From: Planctomycetaceae bacterium
GTDB taxonomy: Bacteria > Planctomycetota > Planctomycetia > Pirellulales > PNKZ01
NCBI GenBank assembly: GCA_016793115.1
Contig: JAEUIN010000043.1
Span: forward strand, 49,361-113,360
DNA length: 64,000 nt
Direction of reading: 5' to 3'
Positions within the stretch are counted from its first letter, which is position 1. Each line of letters begins with the position of its first letter. Below are positions 53,752 through 63,631 of this stretch, piece by piece. A program made the position numbers and the translations under genes. The notes below the pieces were generated by a model. It was given only the letters and a program-made list of their open reading frames with translations. It was not told the DNA's origin and searched no databases.

Positions 53752-54915
53752 TTATTCGATGGTCACGTCGGCGACCCAGATCGAATTCTCGCCGTGGCCG
53801 CGGCCGTAGTAGAAGTAAAGCTGCCAGCGGCCTGCACCGCTGGGAAGCAGCCAAACGTAGCCGAGATCGGTGTTTGGATTGTCCGCCGATTTGGGAAACT
53901 CGATGAGCGCTCGCTCCTGCTTCCAAGCAAGTTTGTCGAGACTGCCGCGCCACAGCTGAATCTTGCTCGGCGTCTCCAGTTGACTGCCGACACGTTCGGT
54001 CGTCAGCACGAGCACCTCATTCTTACTTGCGGGATTTACGACGGCAAACGGCGCCGCGAGGCGATGTTGGGGAGGCGGGGCGAGCGCTGAGATCGATGTC
54101 GTCCAAGTTGTTCCGGCGTCGTCGGAGACCGATACATACTGTCGGCCGCTCCCTTTGCTGCGAAGAAACGCCAGCCAACGCTTTTCGGTGACGAGCAAGA
54201 GCGGCTCGGCCGCGTCGACGTCGGTGATTTGCCGGGGCTTACCCCAGGTGCGCCCGTCGTCGTTCGACATCGCAAGCCAAATTCCCTTCGCCGGCTGCGA
54301 CGGAGCCCGATAGTGGCCGAGCACGGCGAGCTTGCCGTCGGACGTCGGGCAGATGTTGCCGAACACGGAGCCGGTGATGTTCGGGCCGAGAGCGGAAGTG
54401 TCGGTCGGCGTCCAGCTTCGACCGTCGGTCGAGCGCCAGCCGTAAATGTGGTTGCCGACGCCGGCCGTGCCGACGATCCCTTTGCCCGTGCCGGTGTATG
54501 CCATGGCCAACAGGACGAATGCGCCGTCGGGTGCGATGCCGAGCGCCAGGTTGCCGCTTTGCGTGTAGTCTTCTTCCGGGCCGAAACGCCGCAAGACTTG
54601 CGGCGACGTGAACGTTTTTCCTTCGTCGGTCGAAACGCTCACGGCCGGAGAGCCGCCGCCGTGGTCGCCGTGAAAGACGCCGGCGATGTAGGCCAGAACG
54701 ATCGTACCGTCGTCGCGACGAACGACTTTCGGCCAGGAAAGATGAGCGAAGCGTTTATCGCGCGGCGCCTCGACGGCGATCCGCGCCGTGCCGCCGCCGA
54801 CGATCCGCGGTCGATACTCTTGAGGAACTTCATGGGCGCGGGCGAGAGCGGCGCACTGCGCGAGGCCGGCGAACGCGGCGACGATTAGGGTTACGGCGAG
54901 TGGCGGCTGGAACAT
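53752..54915 (-). CDS. Secreted sialidase/neuraminidase-like beta-propeller protein
   Basis: A 387-residue protein with a signal peptide (AVTLIVAAFAGLAQCAALAR). Asp-box repeats are visible: SVSTDEGKTFTSP, WRSTDGRSWTPTD, AMSNDDGRTWGKP and SVSDDAGTTWTTS. These mark the exo-alpha-sialidase/BNR fold. The catalytic Arg triad and Tyr of true sialidases cannot be assigned with confidence, so the substrate is open. Upstream lies a divergent gap facing the ABC exporter genes. Confidence 0.85.
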   Translation of the reverse strand: MFQPPLAVTLIVAAFAGLAQCAALARAHEVPQEYRPRIVGGGTARIAVEAPRDKRFAHLSWPKVVRRDDGTIVLAYIAGVFHGDHGGGSPAVSVSTDEGKTFTSPQVLRRFGPEEDYTQSGNLALGIAPDGAFVLLAMAYTGTGKGIVGTAGVGNHIYGWRSTDGRSWTPTDTSALGPNITGSVFGNICPTSDGKLAVLGHYRAPSQPAKGIWLAMSNDDGRTWGKPRQITDVDAAEPLLLVTEKRWLAFLRSKGSGRQYVSVSDDAGTTWTTSISALAPPPQHRLAAPFAVVNPASKNEVLVLTTERVGSQLETPSKIQLWRGSLDKLAWKQERALIEFPKSADNPNTDLGYVWLLPSGAGRWQLYFYYGRGHGENSIWVADVTIE

Positions 54916-55230
54916 GAGGGGAGGTTCTCAAGACGGAAAACAAGGAGATTGCAACGATATTCGAGCCGCCGAACGGGCCGGGACGACATCATTGCAAGAC
55001 GGTGGAAACTTGGGAAGGAGCGGCCGCGACGAATTCGCCGCCGCGCATGAATTGGAGAATCTCACGAATTCGGCCGTGCCGCGGCAGCGGCGAACCTTTT
55101 CAAATCGTCGCAATTCTTAATAATGCTTGCATCCGCCGCGTCGCCGCGACTTGCGCGACGCCGTTTGTCGCCTCCGTGAACGGATTGCACGGCGAAGTTG
55201 AGGCGACAAGTTCTCGAGGTCTCACTTAGG
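54916..55230. other. Divergent intergenic gap
   Basis: About 315 bases between the sialidase-like gene (minus) and the ABC exporter (plus). No gene or clear promoter motif was recognised; promoters for both units should lie here. Confidence 0.55.
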
Positions 55231-57102
55231 TTGTCTACCGACTCCGCGCCCGCCGCCGAATCGACCGCCGATCTTTCGAACGCCGCGCTCACAAAGAGGA
55301 TGCTCGCGCTGGCGTGGTCGCACCGCCGGGGCTGTCTTCAAATTATCGCGCTGCAAGGCGTCCTGCTCGCGTTGAGCGTCGCCGGACTGACGCTGTTGGG
55401 CACGGCGATCGACGTGATTCGCCAAGCGGCCGTGCCGGGAAGCCCCCCGGCCGTGTTTCCGCTCGGATGGCGCCCGCCGGCGGAGTGGACGCCTTGGCGG
55501 ATCGCCATGTCGGCCGCGCTCGGCGTGCTCGTCGTCGGCTTGGTGCGGGCGTTGTTCGCCTATTTGCTGGCCGTCGTCGTGGCGCGCGTCGTACAAATGG
55601 GGATCGTCGTGCAGCTGCGGTCGCGCGTGTACGACAAGCTGCAGCGGCTCGGCTTTCGCTTCTTCGACAATCATACGACCGGCTCGATCATCAATCGCGT
55701 GACGGGCGATGTGCAAGCCGTGCGGTCGTTCGTCGACGGCGTCGTGATTCCCGTGATCATGGTCTTGCTCTCGCTGACGCTCTATTTCGTGTACATGGTG
55801 CGATTGCACGTAGGGCTCACGCTGGCGTGCCTCTTGACGATGCCGCTCACATGGTATTTGTCGATGCGTTTTTCGCGCAAGGTGCGTCCGGCCTACGAGC
55901 GCAATCGCGATCTCGTCGACAAGATGGTGCTCACGCTGACGGAGAACGTCCGCGGAGTTCACGTCGTCAAAGGATTCGGCCGCGAGCCGGAGGAAATCGC
56001 CAAGTTTGAGCGAGCGAGCGGCGCGGTGCGCACGCAGCAACATTGGATCTTCAGCCAAGTCAGCCTGTTCACGCCGACGGTGGAAATGCTCTCGGCGCTC
56101 AATCAAGGAGTGTTGCTCGGCTACGGCGGTTGGCTGGTGATTCAGGGAGAATTGCCGCTCGGAAGCGGTTTGATTGTCTTCAGCGGCTTGTTGCAGCAGT
56201 TTTCCGCGCAGGTGACGCGCGTGGCCGGCATCATCAACAGCGTGCAGCAAAGCCTGACCGGCGCGCGGCGCGTCTTCGAAATCATGGACGCGCCGTTGGA
56301 GATCGCCTCGCCCGTCGACGCGGTGCGGCTCGAGCGCGCCAAAGGAGAGCTTCGCTTCGAGCACGTGTCGTTCGGCTACGATGCGGCGAAGCCGGTGCTG
56401 CACGATCTATCGCTCACGATCGAACCCGGGCAAGTCGTCGCGCTGGTCGGTGCGACGGGAGCCGGCAAGACGTCGCTCTTGAGCCTGATTCCCCGCTTCT
56501 ACGATCCGACTTCGGGTCGCATCAAGCTCGACGGCGTCGATTTGAAACGTTACGACCTCGACGACCTCAGACGCAACGTCGGCGTCGTGTTTCAAGAAAG
56601 TTTTCTGTTCAGCGACACGATCGCCGCGAACATCGCCTTCGGACGGCCCGACGCCACGCCGGAGCAGATCAAGCGGGCCGCGAAGATCGCAGCCGCCGAC
56701 GAGTTCATTCGCGAGTACCCCGAAGGGTATCAAACGATGCTCCGCGAGGGAGGTTCGAACCTCTCGGGCGGACAGCGCCAACGGTTGTCGCTGGCGCGGG
56801 CTCTGCTTGCGGAGCCGCCGATTCTGTTAATGGACGACCCGACGGCGGCCGTCGATCCGCGCACCGAGCATGAGATCCTCGATGCCATGGAATCGGCGAT
56901 GGCCGGCCGGACGACGATCGTCGTCGCCCATCGGTTGAGCATGTTGCGGCGGGCCGACTTGATCGTCGTCCTGCAAGACGGGGCGATTGTCGACGTCGGC
57001 ACGCACGAGGAGCTCATGCGGCGGCCGGGGCCCTATCGGCATGCGGCTCGAATTCAAGTCGACTTCAGCGCTCCCGATGAGCGACTGGGGGTGTCGGCAT
57101 GA
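55231..57102 (+). CDS. ABC exporter half-transporter A (degenerate Walker B)
   Basis: A 623-residue TMD-NBD protein (TTG start preceded by gaggt; the frame begins at 55198). Membrane helices fill residues about 25-330. NBD motifs: Walker A GATGAGKTS at 407, signature LSGGQ at 511, Walker B ILLMDD at 535-536 with Asp536 in place of the catalytic Glu, and VVAHRLS. The next gene overlaps it as ATGA and has the complementary defects, so the two form a heterodimer of the BmrCD/TM287-288 type. Substrate is likely a lipid or drug-like molecule. Confidence 0.92.
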   Translation: MSTDSAPAAESTADLSNAALTKRMLALAWSHRRGCLQIIALQGVLLALSVAGLTLLGTAIDVIRQAAVPGSPPAVFPLGWRPPAEWTPWRIAMSAALGVLVVGLVRALFAYLLAVVVARVVQMGIVVQLRSRVYDKLQRLGFRFFDNHTTGSIINRVTGDVQAVRSFVDGVVIPVIMVLLSLTLYFVYMVRLHVGLTLACLLTMPLTWYLSMRFSRKVRPAYERNRDLVDKMVLTLTENVRGVHVVKGFGREPEEIAKFERASGAVRTQQHWIFSQVSLFTPTVEMLSALNQGVLLGYGGWLVIQGELPLGSGLIVFSGLLQQFSAQVTRVAGIINSVQQSLTGARRVFEIMDAPLEIASPVDAVRLERAKGELRFEHVSFGYDAAKPVLHDLSLTIEPGQVVALVGATGAGKTSLLSLIPRFYDPTSGRIKLDGVDLKRYDLDDLRRNVGVVFQESFLFSDTIAANIAFGRPDATPEQIKRAAKIAAADEFIREYPEGYQTMLREGGSNLSGGQRQRLSLARALLAEPPILLMDDPTAAVDPRTEHEILDAMESAMAGRTTIVVAHRLSMLRRADLIVVLQDGAIVDVGTHEELMRRPGPYRHAARIQVDFSAPDERLGVSA

Positions 57103-58910
57103 GCCCGATCCCGGCAAAACTCGCGGATCTCAGGTCGCCGGAAGAGAAAGAGGCCCACGCGAAGCCGCTGGAGTGGTCGCTCATCAGCTGGCTCTACGGT
57201 TTCACGACGCCGCATCGGCGGCAACGCAACAAGTTGTTCGTGTTCGTCGTTCTGCGTTCGCTGCAATTGCCGCTCTTGGCCTGGGCGATCGGCAAGGTGA
57301 TCGAGGGCCCGATCTCGCACGGCTCGGTGAGCGGGCTCGCTTGGGGTACGGCGGGTTATTTGGCTCTGGCCGCGCTGACGAACGTCACGCTGCACTTTCG
57401 TCAGCGACTCGCGCTGGAACTCGGCGAATCGGTCGTGCAGGATTTGCGCAACGCGATCTTCACGCATTTGCAGTCGCTGCGGATGAGCTTCTTCAATCGT
57501 ACGAAGCTCGGACGCATCATCAGCCGCACGACGAGCGACGTGGAAGCGGTGCGAGCCGGCATTCAAGACGTTTTTTTCGTCAGCATCGTCGGCGGGGGAC
57601 AGATTCTCGGCGCGGCGGCGTTGATGGCCTGGTACGACTGGGTGTTGTTTTGCGTCGTTGCCGTGTTGGCCCCGGTGCTGTGGTGCATCAACCTCGTCTT
57701 TCGCAAGCGACTGAGCCAAGTGCATCGGGAAGTGCATGAGAGCTTCAGCCGCATCACGGCGTCGCTGGCCGAAAGCGTCAACGGCATCGAAGTGACGCAA
57801 AGTTTCGTGCGGCAAGACGTCAATGCCGAGCGCTTCGGCGACTTGATCGCCGATCATTCGCAATACAACCTAAAAGCGGCTCGCACGGCCGGCTGCTTCC
57901 TGCCGCTGTTGGAATTCAACAATCAGATTTTTCTGGCACTGTTGTTGGGAGTGGGCGGCTATCGGGTGCTCAACCCGGACATCGCGATGCCGGTCGGCAA
58001 TCTGATTCAGTTTTTCTTTCTGGCGAACATTCTGTTCCAGCCGATTCAGGCACTCGGCGAACAATACAACGCCGCGCTCACGGCCATGGCCGGAGCCGAG
58101 CGGATTCGCGAACTGTTGAACACGGAGCCCGACTGGGACGACGCCGCCGACGCAGTCGCGCCGCAAGGGGCGGCCGGCCGAGTCGAGTTTCGCGACGTCG
58201 AGTTTGAGTACGAGCCGAACGTGCCGGTGTTGCACGGGATTTCGTTCGCCGCCGAGCCGGGGCAAACGGTGGCGCTCGTCGGCCACACGGGGAGCGGCAA
58301 GACCTCGATCATCAATCTCATCGCGAAGTTCTATTTGCCGAAGGCCGGCGAGATCAGGATCGACGGCATCGACGTGCGGCGCTGGAACACCGACGCCCTG
58401 CATCATCGGCTCGGCATCGTGCTGCAACAGAACTTCTTATTCGCCGGCACGGTTCGCGACAATATCCGTGTCGGCAAGCCGGCGGCGAGCGACGACGAGG
58501 TGCGGGAAGCGCTCGCTAAGCTCGATTGCGTCGATCTGATCGAGACGCTTCCGGCGGGCATGGCGACCGAAGTCGGCGAAAACGGTTGCAACCTCTCGCT
58601 CGGCCAGCGCCAGATCATTTGCTTCGCGCGGGCCATGCTCGCCGATCCGCAGATCCTCATTCTCGACGAAGCGACGAGTTCGATCGATATTCTCACCGAA
58701 GCGCGACTGCAGCACGCCCTAGCGAAGCTCTTGTCGGGCCGCACGTCGTTTGTGATCGCGCATCGCCTGAGCACCATCCGCCATGCGGATTTGGTGTTGG
58801 TGCTGGAAGGGGGGCGGATCGTCGAACGCGGCACGCACGCCACGCTCGTGCAAAGGCCCGGTCTTTATCGCGAACTCTATCGGCAGTTCGTTCAGGCTAC
58901 GGCGGCGTAG
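57099..58910 (+). CDS. ABC exporter half-transporter B (canonical Walker B)
   Basis: A 603-residue TMD-NBD protein, starting inside the stop of half-transporter A. Walker A GHTGSGKTS is at 395, the signature is LSLGQ at 499 (canonical LSGGQ changed) and Walker B ILILDE has the catalytic Glu524. Together with gene A, one nucleotide site is intact (this Walker A/B plus A's LSGGQ) and one is degenerate. The N-terminal cytoplasmic stretch (LADLRSPEEKEAHAKPLEWS) is longer than in gene A. Confidence 0.93.
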   Translation: MSPIPAKLADLRSPEEKEAHAKPLEWSLISWLYGFTTPHRRQRNKLFVFVVLRSLQLPLLAWAIGKVIEGPISHGSVSGLAWGTAGYLALAALTNVTLHFRQRLALELGESVVQDLRNAIFTHLQSLRMSFFNRTKLGRIISRTTSDVEAVRAGIQDVFFVSIVGGGQILGAAALMAWYDWVLFCVVAVLAPVLWCINLVFRKRLSQVHREVHESFSRITASLAESVNGIEVTQSFVRQDVNAERFGDLIADHSQYNLKAARTAGCFLPLLEFNNQIFLALLLGVGGYRVLNPDIAMPVGNLIQFFFLANILFQPIQALGEQYNAALTAMAGAERIRELLNTEPDWDDAADAVAPQGAAGRVEFRDVEFEYEPNVPVLHGISFAAEPGQTVALVGHTGSGKTSIINLIAKFYLPKAGEIRIDGIDVRRWNTDALHHRLGIVLQQNFLFAGTVRDNIRVGKPAASDDEVREALAKLDCVDLIETLPAGMATEVGENGCNLSLGQRQIICFARAMLADPQILILDEATSSIDILTEARLQHALAKLLSGRTSFVIAHRLSTIRHADLVLVLEGGRIVERGTHATLVQRPGLYRELYRQFVQATAA

Positions 58911-59128
58911 GCTACGAAGCAGCCTTGAAGGGGCCGGCGAGAGCGACGCCGCCTGTTCCACCGAGCGGGTCGGGTCTCGCGGCATTCCGCAGCGGCGAAT
59001 TCCGCGGAAAACCATGGGTCGCGGTATAAAGTTTCGTGAAGATTTGTCGACATTCGGGAAAGTCGCCTAGAATAGGGTAGCGCCGCGCAGGAGTTCCGCG
59101 GCGACTCCCTTGCGGCTTCGGGTGCGCT

Positions 59129-59617
59129 ATGTCGGCGTGGCAGTGGATCATTCCTTGTGTCGTGCTTTTCGTAATCGCGGTGACGGGGATTTTTGCGCGA
59201 CGTAAACGGCCGAATCGCGAAGAACGCGCGGCCGATGAATTCGAGCGCGCCCGTCGCGCCTTCCATCGCGAACGCGAGCGGGCCGAAGCCAAGTTCTTTG
59301 AACTCGCGGCCGGCAGCGGCAAACCTCGCGGATTGCGGTGGAGAGATTGTGAATTCGACGACGGGGTCGCCTATGCCCGCGATAAGAAGACGGGTGAGTT
59401 GCGGGCGTTTGTCGCGGTGACCGTTTCATTCGAGGCGGTCGAAGGGGGCGGCATGGAAGACGTGGAAGCCGTGAGCAATCTCCGCGCGGCCACGGCCGTG
59501 TTCCGGCGGAAAGACCAGCACTGGACCAGCGACGGTCGGGTGATCTTCAATCTCAATCCGACGCAAGCCATCGCTCACTTCCAAGACAGCTTAGTGCTGG
59601 TCGGCGAAGAAGTCTGA
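59129..59617 (+). CDS. Small single-pass membrane protein of unknown function
   Basis: A 162-residue protein. One N-terminal membrane helix (WIIPCVVLFVIAVTGIFA), then a highly charged coiled-coil-like segment (REERAADEFERARRAFHRER), then a mixed alpha/beta C-terminal domain with LRWRDCEFDDGVAYARDKKT and RAATAVFRRKDQHWTSDGRV. No family recognised. The domain would face the cytoplasm if the helix is an N-out anchor. It follows the ABC genes by about 220 bases, so a link is uncertain. Confidence 0.75.
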   Translation: MSAWQWIIPCVVLFVIAVTGIFARRKRPNREERAADEFERARRAFHRERERAEAKFFELAAGSGKPRGLRWRDCEFDDGVAYARDKKTGELRAFVAVTVSFEAVEGGGMEDVEAVSNLRAATAVFRRKDQHWTSDGRVIFNLNPTQAIAHFQDSLVLVGEEV

Positions 59618-60255
59618 GCTTCACCGAACTGGTGGAGCATCGCTCGCTTTCGAAATGGACGTCCATCGCGCGCGATTCGATGCGGTCGGCGGCGGTGACG
59701 CGACCGTGCGGACCGGGCCATCCCGCATTTCGATGATGTTCGCGGCGGCTTACCCGACGCGTAGCCTCGCTCAAAGGTGGTGAGCGAGTTCTCCCTCGGG
59801 TTCGCGACCGGGCGACCGACGTGCCGTGTTTTCGCGATTAAGCGATGCGGCGCGAACGTGACAATTACGCCGTATCTGCCTGTCGCGTCGGATCTGCGGC
59901 GTAGGTGGTATCGATGGTAGCGGCGACGAACGGCATACAAGCACCGGTTGGTGTCGCGCCGCCGTCGGATCCGGCACGATCGGCAAGATTCACCTTTTCG
60001 GCCCGCACGGCAATGTTTCCGCCGGCGGCGTGCGCGCCAAATCTTGAACATCTCCACCAAATTTCTTGACGCTTGAGATTTTTCCAAGTCGCCGACGATG
60101 ACCACTTTGCCCACGTTGCCTTGGTGTCAGAGTCCTTGGCGCGGCGGGAGTGGTGACGACGGCGGGACGACCGCGTGATGTTCGCGGCGATTGTTCCCTG
60201 ACGGGCGGCCTCCAAGACCTGTTCCTTCCTGTTTCCTGTTGGGAGTTTGATTGCC
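59618..60255. other. Gene-poor stretch before the Cys-rich gene
   Basis: About 640 bases with only Arg-rich antisense frames that look like artefacts. No RNA gene, repeat or promoter was recognised with confidence. The ribosome-binding gggag (60241-60245) of the next gene is at its end. Confidence 0.5.
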
Positions 60256-60900
60256 ATGCGTTCTCTCATTGCCAGTGTGGCGGCCGTCTGTTTGATGGCC
60301 GTCGGCGCTTCCACGTCGGAAGCCGCTTGTTGTAAGAAGTCGTGCTGCCCGAAGCCGGTCTGCTGCAAGCCCGCTTGCAAGCCGGCCTGCTGCCCGAAGC
60401 CGAAGTGCTGCAAGCCGAAGTGCTCGCTGTTCTCGAAATGCGGCAAGTCGAAATGCTGCAAGCCCGCCTGCAAGCCGGTTTGCTGCCCGAAGCCGAAATG
60501 CTGCAAGCCGTCGTGCTGCCAGCCGAAGTGCAAGAAGAGCTGCTGCTTGAAAGACCTCTTCAACCGCTGCAAGCCGAAGTGCAAGCCCAGCTGCTGCAAG
60601 CCGGCCTGCGAACCGACCTGCTGCGCGAAGCCCGCTTGCAAGCCGGCCTGCTGCGAAAAGAAGTGCTGCCAGCCGAAGTGCAAGAAGAGCTGCTGCTTGA
60701 AGGGTCTCTTCAACCGCTGCAAGAAGAGCTGCTGCAAGCCTTCGTGCTGCGAAAAGAGCTGCTGCGAAGCGACCTGCGCCGCCGCTGAGCCGACCTGCGG
60801 TTGCGCCGCTCCGGCTGCCGCCGCTCCGGCCGCTCCGGTTCCCCCGGCTCCGAAGGCCGCCCCGGCTGCTCCGAAGGCTAAGCCGGCCAAGGCCGCTTAG
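60256..60900 (+). CDS. Secreted cysteine/lysine/proline-rich repeat protein
   Basis: A 214-residue protein with a signal peptide (MRSLIASVAAVCLMAVGAS). The mature part is built from short CCKPxC and PKPxCC units; about 50 of roughly 140 residues are Cys, mostly in pairs. A 50-residue block (CCQPKCKKSCCLK plus LFNRCK) is duplicated (about 60514-60570 and 60664-60720). The tail is a Pro/Ala/Lys stretch. The pattern suggests a disulfide-crosslinked envelope or metal-binding protein. It is preceded by gggag and followed by a strong terminator, so it is monocistronic. No known family is recognised. Confidence 0.85.
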   Translation: MRSLIASVAAVCLMAVGASTSEAACCKKSCCPKPVCCKPACKPACCPKPKCCKPKCSLFSKCGKSKCCKPACKPVCCPKPKCCKPSCCQPKCKKSCCLKDLFNRCKPKCKPSCCKPACEPTCCAKPACKPACCEKKCCQPKCKKSCCLKGLFNRCKKSCCKPSCCEKSCCEATCAAAEPTCGCAAPAAAAPAAPVPPAPKAAPAAPKAKPAKAA

Positions 60901-60966
60901 TTCGCCGCCCGATCAAGCGGTTCCCACGCTCGCATGAGGCGAGTGCCGAACCCCGATCCAGCGCAG

Positions 60967-60998
60967 ACCGGGCCGAAGCTCACGAGCTTCGGCCCGGT
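60967..60998 (+). terminator. Rho-independent terminator
   Basis: accgggccgaagctc (60967-60981) and gagcttcggcccggt (60984-60998) are perfect 15-bp complements followed by ttctttatttt. It ends the Cys-rich gene transcript. Confidence 0.93.
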
Positions 60999-61133
60999 TT
61001 CTTTATTTTGCGGTCGCCGCATTGGTAAGCGGCGAATGTGCGGCTTCGTCGCGCCGGCTTCTTCCACGAAGGCTCGCTGCTACGATAACCCCGCCGGACT
61101 CTCCTTCGCCTTTTTCCTCTTCGCTCTCGCACC

Positions 61134-63197
61134 ATGACGCGTATCGCCGCAGTCGGACAGAGTTCTCCGCCGGGAGCGACGCCGCTCGACGGCGGCGTGA
61201 ATTTCAGTTTGTATTCTCGCACCGCCGCGTCGGTCGAGTTGCTGCTGTTCGACCGCGCCGACGATTTGCGTCCGGCGCAGGTCGTGGCGTTCGATCCGGT
61301 GGAAAACCGTAACTATTATTACTGGCACGCGTTCGTGCCGGGGCTCGGTCCCGGACAACTCTACGCCTATCGCGTCGACGGACCGCCCTGCGCCGCCGCT
61401 CCGCGCTTTGATCCGGCTCGCGCGCTGCTCGATCCTTATGGGCGCAGCGTCGTCGTGCCGCATGGCTACGATCGGCGGGCCGCTTCGGTCGCCGGGAGCG
61501 AGGCGCCGTCGATGAAAAACGTCGTCGTCGATGTTTCGGCCTACGACTGGGAAGGAGACCGTCCGCTGCAGCGCCCTTCGTCGCGCACGACCATTTACGA
61601 ACTTCACGTGCGCGGTTTCACCCGCCATCCGAACTCCGGTCTCGAGGACTCGCTGCGCGGAACCTACGCCGGCTTAGTCGCGAAAATTCCCTACCTGCAA
61701 CGTGTGGGCGTGACGGCCGTCGAACTGTTGCCCGTATTTCATTTCGATGAGCAGGACTGTCCGCCCGGAAAAACGAATTATTGGGGATATGCGCCGATTT
61801 CCTTCTTCGCGCCGCACCCGGCGTACAGTTCGCGCCGTGACCCGCTCGGCGCCGTGGACGAGTTTCGCGACATGGTGAAGGCGCTGCATCGCGCGGGCAT
61901 CGAAGTGATTCTCGACGTCGTCTACAACCACACGGCCGAAGGCGATCAGCGCGGCCCGACGCTCTCGTTTCGCGGCATCGACGATTCCACCTATTACATG
62001 CTCGAGCAAAACGGCGAGCGCTACGCCGACTACACGGGTTGCGGCAACACGTTCAACGCCAACCATCCGATCGTCCGCCGTTTGATCGTCGACAGCCTCC
62101 GCTATTGGGTCGAAGAGATGCACGTCGACGGTTTTCGCTTCGATTTGGCGTCGATTCTCTCGCGCGATCCTTCCGGGCGGCCGCTGCCCAATCCGCCGGT
62201 GCTCTGGGACATTGAGTCCGATCCCGTGCTCGCGGGAACGAAGCTATTGGCCGAAGCGTGGGACGCGGCCGGTCTGTATCAGGTCGGCAGTTTCGTGGGC
62301 GACGCCTGGAAGGAATGGAACGGCCGGTTTCGCGACGACGTTCGCGATTTCTTCCGGGGCGAAGGAGGGGCGGTCCGTCGTTTGGCCGACCGGATGATCG
62401 GCAGCCCTGAGATCTACGGGCACAAGCGGCGCGAGGCGGAACAGAGCGTCAACTTCGTCACGTGCCACGACGGCTTCACGTTGAACGATCTGGTGTCGTA
62501 CGACCGCAAGCACAACGAAGCGAACGGCGAGGACAACCGCGACGGCGCGGACGACAACCGAAGCTGGAATTGCGGATTCGAAGGCCCTACGGACGACCCC
62601 CCGATCGAGGCGCTGCGCAATCGGCAAGTGAAGAATTTCTTGGCCGCGACGATCCTGTCGCTCGGCGTGCCGATGCTGACGATGGGCGACGAAGTCCGCC
62701 GTACGCAGCGCGGCAACAACAACGCCTACTGCCAAGACAATGAACTCAGTTGGTTCGACTGGTCGCTGGTCGAGAAGCACGCCGACGTGCTGCGATTCGT
62801 GAGTTTGCTCTGCGCACGTCGGGCGATGCGCACCGTCGAGCATGAGCGGCGGCGCACGAGCGTCAGTGAATTGCTGGAGCGCGCGACGCTCACTTGGCAC
62901 GGCGTACGGTGCCGAGAGCCCGACTGGGGCGACGCTTCCCGGAGCATGGCCCTGCAGGCGTCGCTGGTGTCCGAAGGTTTGCAGATTTATTTGGTATTCA
63001 ATGCCTACCACGAACCGCTCGACTTCGTCTTGCCGCAGCTATCCGGCGGAACGTGGCGTCGCTGGTTCGATACGTCGCTCCCTCCGCCGGCCGACATCGT
63101 TCCCTGGAGCGAATCCGTTGCGGTGGCGAGCACGAGTTATCGTGTCGCCGATCGCGCCGTCGCCATGCTCATCGCGGAAATCGAGCGAACTGCCTAA
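61134..63197 (+). CDS. glgX: Glycogen debranching enzyme, GlgX/isoamylase type
   Basis: A 687-residue GH13 enzyme hydrolysing alpha-1,6 branches of glycogen. An N-terminal CBM48-like domain (SSPPGATPLDGGVNFSLYSR) precedes the barrel: EVILDVVYNHTAEGD, DGFRFDLASILSRD (nucleophile Asp), LLAEAWDAAGLYQVGSF (acid Glu) and VTCHDGFTLNDLVSYDRKHN (third Asp). Length and order match GlgX/TreX. It follows the Cys-rich gene after its terminator and is probably transcribed separately. Confidence 0.95.
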   Translation: MTRIAAVGQSSPPGATPLDGGVNFSLYSRTAASVELLLFDRADDLRPAQVVAFDPVENRNYYYWHAFVPGLGPGQLYAYRVDGPPCAAAPRFDPARALLDPYGRSVVVPHGYDRRAASVAGSEAPSMKNVVVDVSAYDWEGDRPLQRPSSRTTIYELHVRGFTRHPNSGLEDSLRGTYAGLVAKIPYLQRVGVTAVELLPVFHFDEQDCPPGKTNYWGYAPISFFAPHPAYSSRRDPLGAVDEFRDMVKALHRAGIEVILDVVYNHTAEGDQRGPTLSFRGIDDSTYYMLEQNGERYADYTGCGNTFNANHPIVRRLIVDSLRYWVEEMHVDGFRFDLASILSRDPSGRPLPNPPVLWDIESDPVLAGTKLLAEAWDAAGLYQVGSFVGDAWKEWNGRFRDDVRDFFRGEGGAVRRLADRMIGSPEIYGHKRREAEQSVNFVTCHDGFTLNDLVSYDRKHNEANGEDNRDGADDNRSWNCGFEGPTDDPPIEALRNRQVKNFLAATILSLGVPMLTMGDEVRRTQRGNNNAYCQDNELSWFDWSLVEKHADVLRFVSLLCARRAMRTVEHERRRTSVSELLERATLTWHGVRCREPDWGDASRSMALQASLVSEGLQIYLVFNAYHEPLDFVLPQLSGGTWRRWFDTSLPPPADIVPWSESVAVASTSYRVADRAVAMLIAEIERTA

Positions 63198-63274
63198 CCT
63201 CGGTCCGCTCGACAACCGCTTCTGAGAACCGCAGCCGACGGCTATAATCACCACCGACGGCGTTCCCGCCGCAA

Positions 63275-63347
<73 letters not shown>

Positions 63348-63631
63348 CTCAATTTCGACCGCGAGTCGACGAGCTGCGGCGGTCGGCTCTGACTCGGCAA
63401 TTCTCGGCGGCTGTTCCAGCCGCATCCTTTGGCCCATAGCGACGGCGACACGCGACTCGCTTGTGCGAAAGTCAATCAGGCGTCGTGGTACATTCTTTGC
63501 CGCCTTTCTTGCAAGCCTGCGGCGACGTGTCACCAGAGCCGCGCTTCATTCCTGAAGCCTCCCACTGGAGTGCCGCGGCGCGGGGCAAGCCGAGGGGCGT
63601 TCGTTGAACCGTATCACGAAGGAACGTCGTA

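Noticed and set aside
59575..60114. Minus-strand 179-codon frame in the gene-poor stretch
   Set aside because: Arg/His/Ser-rich composition without motif or ribosome-binding site.
60342..60788. Alternative-frame 148-codon leucine/glutamate repeat protein inside the Cys-rich gene
   Set aside because: Its regularity arises from the same repeated codons; only the Cys frame has a signal peptide, SD site and terminator.
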